A stretch of DNA of 64,000 nt, taken from DAORIO01 sp964384645. Lineage in GTDB: Bacteria; Patescibacteriota; Minisyncoccia; Phycocordibacterales; UBA9973. The DNA lies in contig CAYLKL010000001.1 of assembly GCA_964384645.1 (NCBI GenBank), positions 70,372 through 134,371 on the forward strand, written 5' to 3'. Position 1 is the stretch's first letter; each line of letters starts with the position of its first letter. Below are positions 1 to 6,699 of the stretch, piece by piece. The notes beneath the pieces are model-generated. The model had not been told where the DNA came from. It ran no database searches and was given only the letters and a program-made list of their open reading frames with translations. A program made the translations under genes and the position numbers.

Positions 1-2365
1 CCCGTCGGTAATACCTGAGACATCAAAAACCATTACGCGGTTGTTTCCAGAATCAGAAAGAAACAATTTTTGGTTAAGAGAATTAATCTCAACGTCAGGT
101 AATTCATAAAATCTTGCACTAAAATTAAAAGAAGAATCAGTTGTTCCACTACCAGAATCTGTAAAAGTGTCTGAGCCCAAAACATTTACTGCTAGTTCCC
201 CGTCGGTAATACTTGAGACATCAAAAATCAAAACTCGAAAGTTTTGTTTATCTGATACATATAATTTTTCATTCAAACTATCTATTGTAATTGCATAGGG
301 CAAATTCATACCTGTAGCAGTCAGCGCTGTTCCTTCACTCAAAAAATCTACCTGTCCCAAAACATTTACTGCTGGTTCTCCGTCNNNNNNNNNNNNNNNN
401 NNNNNNNNNNNNNNNNNNNNNNNNNNNNNNNNNNNNNNNNNNNNNNNNNNNNNNNNNNNNNNNNNNNNNNNNNNNNNNNNNNNNGGTAATACTTGAGACA
501 TCAAAAACCATTACGCGGTTGTTTTGAGAGTCGGCAACATAAAGTAGATTATTTTCAGAATCAAAAGAAAGTCCTGTTGGGTAATCCAGTGTAAATTGAT
601 CCACAGTATTTGAATTATTACCTATTACAAAATCTCCCTGCCCCAAAACATGAATCGCTGGTTCATTGTTTGAGATACTTGAAACATCAAACACCAAAAC
701 TCTATCTGAATTAGAATCTGAAACATATAGATAACTATTGTCTGCATCAAACGCTAAATCATGCGGGGCATCAAAACCAGCGGAATCATCAGAATTCCCT
801 GAACTAACAAAATCCACTTGCCCTAAAACATAATCGGCTTCGTAGTCGACAATTTCATTGTCAACATTTAGGTCGAATACTAAAATTCTACCGACATTAT
901 TAGTAGAAATTGCAAAAAGTCTATGGTTAACTGTATCAATTTCAACAGAAATTAAATCTTCAAAACCATAAGCATTCACAGTGCCTCCACCACTATTTAC
1001 AACAGAATTTTCAAAAGAAATAGCCCCAAAAACATCCACTGTTCCTTCGGAGTAAAAACCTAAAACATTGCTGGCTTCTTCTCCGTCCACGATATCACTT
1101 ACATCAAAAATAACTATTCTGTGGGTCGCTTGATCTGATACAAAAAGTTCATCCGTATCAAAATTAAAATAAATAGCAGGAAGATTACCTGTAGAGAAAA
1201 AAGATCCGAATATTTGTAAAGAGTTATTTGGCCAATCAAAATCAAGAGAATCAAAATCCACTTGCCCTAAAACATTTACAGCCGATTCACCACTCACAAT
1301 ATCCTCTACATCAAAAACCATTACGCGGTTGTTTCCAGAATCAGCAACAAAAAGTGACCCTCCGGCAACTTCCAAACCTTGTGGAACATTTAAGCCAAAA
1401 TTTCCAACACCACCAGAGGTTGTTTCAAAATCCGTCTGTCCCAAAACATTTACTGCTGGTTCCCCGTCGGTAATACTTGAGACATCAAAAACCATTACGC
1501 GGTTGTTTTGAGAGTCGGCAACAAAAAGAGAGTCTGTGGATGATTCATAAGTAAGATCGTATGGCGTGTTTAAAAAAGTATCCCCACTACCCGATGTCCC
1601 AACCTCAAAACCATCGATCTGTCCCAAAACATTTACTGCAGGTTCTCCATTTGATATTTCTGTGACATCAAAGACCATTACACGGTTGTTTTGAGAATCG
1701 GCTACAAATAAATTTGTACCACTAGAATCAAGCGCTATACCCAATGGCTGATTTAATCCAGTATCCTTCAAATGACCTTCCGCTGATTCAAAATCCACTT
1801 GCCCCAAAACGTATGCCGCAGCCTGACCGTTTGAAACATTTGAAATATCAAAGACCAAAACACGATTATTATTCGTATCAGAAACAAACAACCGTTCATT
1901 ATCTTGATCAACAACAAGGTAAATTGGAGTGTTTAAACTTATAACATCTACGCCCACATTATTAGTTGAAAAATCCACTTGCCCAAAAACATAATCAGCT
2001 TCGTAGTCAACAATTTCATTACTTTCATTTAGATTGAATACTAAAACTCTATTGTTTAAAGCATCAGCGATAAACATTCTATGGTTTACATAATCGATTC
2101 CCGTATCTCCAGGCAGATCAAACCCAAGAGGGCCGATGGCGCCTGAATTATTTGAAGCAAAAGCGCTCTCGGTCAGGTCTGGCGAAAAAGTTGGAGTTGT
2201 ACTATGTTCAAGTTGCCCTAAAACATTTTGTGCAGGAATTTGCCCAACTGCCCTAACCAAATCAAACCTTATTGCAATTTGACCAAGAATTATAAACAAA
2301 ACTATAGCAAAAGCTAAAGCTCTTAACATTTCTGTTTGTCTTGCTCTTTGAAATACAACTCTCAT
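1..2365 (-). CDS. NHL-repeat exported/anchored protein, partial at 3' end and interrupted by an assembly gap
   Basis: A signal-anchor helix (about residues 15-35) is followed by many copies of a roughly 50-residue unit with the pattern LFVADSQNNRVMVFDV ... VNVLGQ.DF, typical of NHL/six-bladed beta-propeller repeats. The reading frame runs off the left edge. It crosses a 100-N run at 385-484, where the frame changes because the gap length is arbitrary; the sequence from 384 down to 1 again encodes NHL units. The start is placed at 2365 rather than 2383, because a TGtTAAAAT promoter element covers the first ATG and ends 8 nt before the second. NHL propellers usually bind proteins, RNA or sugars; here extracellular binding or structure is inferred from the anchor. 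No catalytic residues were recognised. Confidence 0.8.
385..484. other. Assembly gap (100 N)
   Basis: An uninterrupted run of exactly 100 N lies inside near-identical NHL repeat units. The round number suggests a scaffolding gap of unknown true length, caused by collapse of the repeats. Confidence 0.95.
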
Positions 2366-2481
2366 GTATTCAAATTTTAACATAGTGATGCGTTAATTTT
2401 ACCAGAAATTACAAAAAAGATGCGAGTTTTTCAAAAATCAAAGTATGTTAAAATTATAAAAACCTTAAAAAAACTAAAAAT

Positions 2482-3573
2482 ATGGGAACGCGAACAGTTA
2501 AATACAACAAAGAAAGCAACTCGGCGTTTTCGAAAACGCTGAAGGCACGAGTAGATTATTACTTTGAAACCAACAATATCAAAAAAACTGGCGGAAAAGA
2601 CTTACTCCTTAAGGCGATAATTCTACTAACTTTAGGGTTTACTACTTATGGATTGATTATTTATTACCTCTCCAATGGATACATTCTAATTCCATTTATT
2701 CTGAATTTCTTTATGGGATTTATTCTTGCGGGTATTGGCTTTAATGTTATGCATGACGCAAGTCATAAATCTTTTTCTGAAAAATCTTGGGTCAATGATC
2801 TTATGTTGCTAACACTTGAGCTTATGGGGGCTTGTTCTGTTTTTTGGGTAATAAAACATGTTTTTCTTCATCATAGTTTTGTAAATGTTGAAGAATTAGA
2901 TGACGATATCCATACAGGAATTTTAAGAATGGGCCCAGAGCAAAAACTAAAATGGTTCCATCCTTACATCCAAAGATATTGGCTTCCGGTAGTCATTTTA
3001 TATGCCATGCTTTATATCTACTGGGTTTGGGTAAATGATTTTAAGAAATATTTTTCTAGAAAAATCCACAACTACGAAATCCCTAAAAAGAAATTTACAT
3101 TTCAAATGCATTTTATTTTTTGGTTCAGCAAAATAAGTTATTTTTTCTGGACAATAGGTCTTCCTTGGATTGTAAGTGATCTTGGTACAGCTGTTTTGTG
3201 CTACCTTCTAATGTCTAGCACGACTGGAATCATTATTGCTCTTGTGTTTCAATTGGCACACATTGTTGAGGCTAGTAAATTTACGAAATCCTTTGATGGA
3301 GAAATGTCTCATTCGTGGGAAGAACAGCAACTATTTGAAACTATTAATTTTCAAACCGATAGCAAAATACTACGCTTCTATATCGGTGGCCTTAATCATC
3401 AAATAGAGCACCATTTATTTCCAAATATTTCTCATATTCACTATCACAAGATCCAGCAAATCGTAGAAAAAGTATGTGAAGAGTTTGGAGTTCCTTATGT
3501 AAATTTATCCTTAACTAAAGCTATGAAATCGCACTTTCAAAAACTAAAACAGCTAAGTAAAAAATCTACTTAG
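2482..3573 (+). CDS. Membrane fatty-acid desaturase family protein
   Basis: This 363-residue membrane protein has the three histidine boxes of the acyl-lipid/acyl-CoA desaturases: HDASH near residue 92, HVFLHH near 132 and HQIEHH near 307. The last box has Q in place of the first H, as in front-end (delta-5/delta-6-like) desaturases. Hydrophobic segments lie between the boxes, as expected for a di-iron enzyme embedded in the membrane. No cytochrome b5 domain is fused. The family introduces double bonds into acyl chains using O2 and an external electron donor. Substrate and position cannot be read from sequence. It is a stand-alone gene followed by a strong terminator. Confidence 0.88.
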   Translation: MGTRTVKYNKESNSAFSKTLKARVDYYFETNNIKKTGGKDLLLKAIILLTLGFTTYGLIIYYLSNGYILIPFILNFFMGFILAGIGFNVMHDASHKSFSEKSWVNDLMLLTLELMGACSVFWVIKHVFLHHSFVNVEELDDDIHTGILRMGPEQKLKWFHPYIQRYWLPVVILYAMLYIYWVWVNDFKKYFSRKIHNYEIPKKKFTFQMHFIFWFSKISYFFWTIGLPWIVSDLGTAVLCYLLMSSTTGIIIALVFQLAHIVEASKFTKSFDGEMSHSWEEQQLFETINFQTDSKILRFYIGGLNHQIEHHLFPNISHIHYHKIQQIVEKVCEEFGVPYVNLSLTKAMKSHFQKLKQLSKKST

Positions 3574-3577
3574 CAAA

Positions 3578-3604
3578 AACACCCCTTTCGTAGGGGTGTT
3601 TTTT
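3578..3604 (+). terminator. Rho-independent terminator after the desaturase
   Basis: A 9-bp stem AACACCCCT/AGGGGTGTT with a 5-nt loop, followed by a T-run. Confidence 0.85.
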
Positions 3605-3616
3605 AATTAAGAAAAT

Positions 3617-4312
3617 CTAAAAAAGTAATTTCTGTGCAAAGTTATGAATTATAAACAAAGCTTCTTTCTGCTTTTCGTTTGCTATCTTTTTTGTATTTTC
3701 AATTATATTTTCTAAAGTATTAAAATTTTGTTCTGTATTATCAAGTGGACTAATAGAAATATTGTAATTTTTATAAAGGTTTTCATATTCTCGAATCACT
3801 CCCTCAAGTGGGTCTTTTTCATTTCTTGCTAACTTTTTAATTGTATTAAAAATAAAACAAATAAAAAAATCTATTCGATAATTTTTATCTACTGCTACTT
3901 TTTTAGAATTAAAAGTAGTCTCCCCTACAGGAAGATCAATTCCAAATAATTTCTTCCCGTCTTTAATTTTATACGCGCTTGCTAAGGGACATAAATATAT
4001 ATCTACAACCGAAATCACCTCCACTGTTTTAATAAGCATTGCCGTATGTACACCGTTGATTGGTGCATTCTGTGGCGCCTCACAGGAGTGAATTAAAGTC
4101 CCTAATCTTCTGTAGTTTTCAAATCGATTTTTATAGACCTCTTCATACTCTTCATCTTTAAATGTAAACCAAATATCTATGTCACTATAAAAATCAGCAT
4201 CTCCACGTGCAACTGACCCAAAAACATGAGCCTCGATTGCGCTATCAATAAATAGATTTCCTAACTTTTTTAAAATTTCCTCTCTTGTTGAAACTAGAAC
4301 ATATTTATCCAT
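3617..4312 (-). CDS. Nucleotidyltransferase-domain protein (aminoglycoside-NTase/MNT-like)
   Basis: This 231-residue protein has the polymerase-beta-type nucleotidyltransferase signature GSVARGD...SDIDIWF at about residues 32-50 and a candidate third carboxylate in VVDIYL near 103. Members transfer a nucleotide (often AMP) to a small molecule, RNA or protein. The C-terminal half is helical with no recognised domain. It lies 23 bp downstream of the ADP-ribosyltransferase-like gene on the same strand. It also has its own TGtTATAAT element ending 7 nt before the ATG, so it may be leaderless. Antibiotic modification, tRNA modification and a toxin-antitoxin role all remain possible. Confidence 0.75.
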   Translation of the reverse strand: MDKYVLVSTREEILKKLGNLFIDSAIEAHVFGSVARGDADFYSDIDIWFTFKDEEYEEVYKNRFENYRRLGTLIHSCEAPQNAPINGVHTAMLIKTVEVISVVDIYLCPLASAYKIKDGKKLFGIDLPVGETTFNSKKVAVDKNYRIDFFICFIFNTIKKLARNEKDPLEGVIREYENLYKNYNISISPLDNTEQNFNTLENIIENTKKIANEKQKEALFIIHNFAQKLLF

Positions 4313-4319
4313 GGGATTG

Positions 4320-4328
4320 ATTATAACA
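4320..4328 (-). promoter_or_regulatory. Extended -10 promoter of the nucleotidyltransferase gene
   Basis: TGtTATAAT on the minus strand ends 7 nt before the ATG at 4312, so the transcript would start at or next to the start codon. Confidence 0.65.
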
Positions 4329-4335
4329 CCCTGGA

Positions 4336-4914
4336 TTATTCATTCTCTAAAATATCAGACGGTAATATTTTTATATTATCTGGATTAAAAACTACATATT
4401 GATCTGTAAAATCGCTATCGTGATTTACTATTATTCCGTCATATTGCTCTTCTAATTGTTTTTTTGTAGCCCCACCATAATAAAGGTCCATTAGCTGTTG
4501 GTGGTTTTCTAAAACAAGAGGTTTGGTAATTTTAATAAAACAAGAAAATGTCTTAACATTTGATTCGTGATTGTTTAAATATTCTGTCCGATCTTTGGAA
4601 ATCAAATCATTTTCTGAATCCTCTCTAGAAAGAAGTCTTTCAAATCGATCTGTGGAATCAATATAATTCTGCTTCATATAATCTACGGTAGCTTTTCTAT
4701 CTGAAGAAAAATAAACACCCCAGGAAGACCAATCACCCTCTTCTGAAGACTTAAGGTTTAAACCTTCAAAATTTTTAATAGTTGTTGCATGGAAGACCTT
4801 TAAAGGTCTTCCATTATTATCAACAACCACACTACCTTTAAACCATTTTTCAAAATCAGGATCTTCTTGTTTCTTTGTCTCTTTTATTTCTAACTCTTTA
4901 TTCGCAAATTCCAT
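4336..4914 (-). CDS. ADP-ribosyltransferase-like protein (phage/toxin ART-like fold)
   Basis: This 192-residue protein contains FKGSVVVDNNGRPLKVFHAT followed by WGVYFSSDRKATVDYM. That matches the N-terminal strand and following region of small ART-like domains found in phage and polymorphic-toxin proteins (K.V..G.P..V.H.T, then G.YF). The C-terminal part ends in YDGIIVNHDSD...YVVFNPDNIKIL, the usual last strands of the same group. Activity (NAD-dependent ADP-ribosylation) is inferred; the His-Tyr/Ser-Glu triad cannot be assigned with certainty. A TGgTATAGT element ends 6 nt before the ATG. The neighbouring nucleotidyltransferase suggests a functional pair. Confidence 0.6.
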   Translation of the reverse strand: MEFANKELEIKETKKQEDPDFEKWFKGSVVVDNNGRPLKVFHATTIKNFEGLNLKSSEEGDWSSWGVYFSSDRKATVDYMKQNYIDSTDRFERLLSREDSENDLISKDRTEYLNNHESNVKTFSCFIKITKPLVLENHQQLMDLYYGGATKKQLEEQYDGIIVNHDSDFTDQYVVFNPDNIKILPSDILENE

Positions 4915-4920
4915 TTAAAA

Positions 4921-4929
4921 ACTATACCA
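4921..4929 (-). promoter_or_regulatory. Extended -10 promoter of the ART-like gene
   Basis: TGgTATAGT on the minus strand ends 6 nt before the ATG at 4914; predicted leaderless. Confidence 0.6.
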
Positions 4930-5012
4930 GATTTTAAAAATATAGGGTAAGCAAAAGTTTTACTGCTTAGTTGCCTCAACTAAAAAAAGACCACGCAAGA
5001 ATGTTTAATATT

Positions 5013-5140
5013 GAGAGAATTGATCCTTACAGGATCAGTGCAGGTTTCCCATTTTTTAAAAGCACAGCTTTTAAAAAATAAGGGAGAACCTTTTCAATTC
5101 TCTCGCGCAAGCAAAGCAGTTTGCTTGCTTAGTCACCCCA
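5013..5140 (+). repeat. tRNA-His-linked foldback element with 22-nt palindromic insert
   Basis: The outer arms are GAGAGAATTGA (5013-5023) and its complement TCAATTCTCTC (5094-5104), which is the T-arm 3' half of the nearby tRNA-His. An inner perfect 13-bp hairpin lies at 5051-5079 (3-nt loop). After the second arm comes a 25-nt insert containing the palindrome at 5107-5128 (9-bp stem GCAAGCAAA/TTTGCTTGC, loop GCAG). Then TAGTCACCCCA (5130-5140) reproduces the tRNA-His acceptor strand and CCA. The element lies 3' of the tRNA, is inverted relative to it, and is separated from it by a terminator hairpin. No coding capacity was seen. Confidence 0.85.
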
Positions 5141-5141
5141 T

Positions 5142-5171
5142 AAAAAAATCTCCCATTTGGGAGATTTTTTT
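5142..5171 (-). terminator. Terminator of tRNA-His (bidirectional shape)
   Basis: ATCTCCC/GGGAGAT stem with a 4-nt loop, flanked by A- and T-runs, immediately 3' of the tRNA. Confidence 0.8.
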
Positions 5172-5172
5172 A

Positions 5173-5247
5173 TGGGGTGACTAGAGAGAATTGAACTCTC
5201 GATACCGGTTCCACAAACCGGAGTTTTACCACTAAACTATAGTCACC
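5173..5247 (-). tRNA. tRNA-His (GTG)
   Basis: Cloverleaf folded by hand: G-1 opposite C73 as required for histidine, acceptor GTGACTA/TAGTCAC, anticodon loop with GTG, T-arm GAGAG/CTCTC, and encoded CCA. It lies 43 bp downstream of the VKOR-family gene on the same strand. Confidence 0.93.
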
Positions 5248-5290
5248 ATGAAACTCCTTTTTACCACAAAACTTAGCGAAGGAAAACCCC

Positions 5291-6283
5291 CTACCCCTTA
5301 AGGAGTCTTTTTTCCATAATCCTACTTACCAAATAAGCCACAACCAAAAGTCCGACATAAACAGAGATCAAGGTTTCAAATGGCCATGGAATATTCCTAA
5401 TTGAACCCAAAATAAATATAAAAACCCAAGAAGTTATAGAAATCGCCCCTGAAAAGAAAGCCAAATGCTTCAAATGCTTTAGTTCTTTTTGATCATCTTT
5501 GTAATCCTCGTCAAAACTTATTTCAACAAGTCTTGGGGCGATCAAAAAATTCAACATAAATCCATTTATAACAAGAACAATTACTGCAATAATTTTTGTA
5601 AGGAACTTTCCAGAATCAAGTAGTCTTTCAGACTGTGGCCAAAATAATCCTACACCAGTTACAATCAAGACAATAATTGCTGACCAAATAATATTAGACA
5701 GGGTTCTCAAAGTGTCTGCTTCTTCATTTGAAATTCTCAAATCTTTTAGAAACTTAAAGAAAAACAAATCTGTAATAACCGCACCGCCGAGCCCCAAAGA
5801 AACCCCCAAAACATGTAAGATAATCAAAGAGTCTCTATTCGCCAAAAACACACTTGCCATTGGGACATCTATAGAAAAAGCGGTTGCTATAAAGATAATA
5901 GTAGAAGCAATTGCAGAAAATACACACCAGGTACACCACTCTTTCAAAATAAATCCCTGAACACCGACCAAATACATTGAAAACATAAATGCCCCCAAAG
6001 AAACAGTGTAAATAGAAAAATAAATATGACTATCGTATGCGATTGGAAAAATTAAAAATAATAAATGAAAAACAATAACAGCTAAATAATACAATACCCC
6101 AACTATCTCATTTCTTATTCCGAGTGTTTTTGAATATGCGCTATGAATAACGCTATCACAATTTGCCCTCATTGGACAAACCAAAGGTTTTTTCTTTGTC
6201 TTTTTTATAAAAATATGACTAGCAATTGCTATACCAAAAACAGCGGCGCAAATTGCTAAAATATGAAAGAATTGACTATCCAT
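5291..6283 (-). CDS. Vitamin K epoxide reductase family membrane protein with C-terminal membrane domain
   Basis: The N-terminal half (residues 1-135) is a VKOR domain: loop cysteines C36 and C42 (CPMRANC) and active-site C117-T-W-C120 next to a membrane helix. Bacterial VKOR oxidises DsbA-like partners and passes electrons to quinone. The C-terminal half (about 145-325) adds four or more hydrophobic helices with LHVLGVSLGLGGAVITD, which may be a small membrane electron-transfer or heme-type domain; I cannot name it with certainty. It overlaps the upstream pterin dehydratase gene by 8 nt, suggesting translational coupling. No thioredoxin domain is fused. A second oxidative system lies at 32948-33877. 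Confidence 0.85.
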   Translation of the reverse strand: MDSQFFHILAICAAVFGIAIASHIFIKKTKKKPLVCPMRANCDSVIHSAYSKTLGIRNEIVGVLYYLAVIVFHLLFLIFPIAYDSHIYFSIYTVSLGAFMFSMYLVGVQGFILKEWCTWCVFSAIASTIIFIATAFSIDVPMASVFLANRDSLIILHVLGVSLGLGGAVITDLFFFKFLKDLRISNEEADTLRTLSNIIWSAIIVLIVTGVGLFWPQSERLLDSGKFLTKIIAVIVLVINGFMLNFLIAPRLVEISFDEDYKDDQKELKHLKHLAFFSGAISITSWVFIFILGSIRNIPWPFETLISVYVGLLVVAYLVSRIMEKRLLKG

Positions 6284-6620
6284 TTGAAATTTTATTATAA
6301 ATATTATTAATTTTAGCAGCTAAGATAAAATCATTTTCTGAAAGTCCTTTTATTGCATGTGTCATCAATGTAAGGTTAACTAAGTTAAAACTAACAAAAA
6401 TATCGGGGTGATGCCCTTCGCTCTCAGCCAAGTCCGCAACCGAATTTACAAAATCGATTGAATTAATAAACTTTTTAAATCTAAATTTTCTTTCAATCTT
6501 TTTGGAATCATTATAAATTTCCCAACCTGGCGTATCCAATAAATAAACATGTGCAGTTTCAGCATCAAATGGATCAACACCACCCTCACACGGTTTGCAT
6601 TTTTTTGAAAGTAAATCCAT
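6276..6620 (-). CDS. Pterin-4a-carbinolamine dehydratase (PCD/DCoH family)
   Basis: This protein of about 114 residues has the family core: W(x)IYNDSKKIERKF...FKKFINSIDFVNSVADLAESEGHHPDI, including the E-G-H-H-P catalytic histidines. The enzyme dehydrates 4a-hydroxy-tetrahydrobiopterin formed by aromatic amino-acid hydroxylases. No hydroxylase is visible in the window, so the role may be general pterin repair or molybdopterin-related. The ATG at 6620 is preferred over an upstream TTG at 6644, because the family starts near this point. CxxC-like cysteines near the N terminus (KKCKPCEGG) are also found in bacterial relatives. Confidence 0.85.
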   Translation of the reverse strand: MDLLSKKCKPCEGGVDPFDAETAHVYLLDTPGWEIYNDSKKIERKFRFKKFINSIDFVNSVADLAESEGHHPDIFVSFNLVNLTLMTHAIKGLSENDFILAAKINNIYNKISNG

Positions 6621-6699
6621 TATATTACACAACCAAGAACACAATCTTGGATACTTTAATTATTAATTTGCCGTTATGGTTAAGCATTTTTATTAAAAA

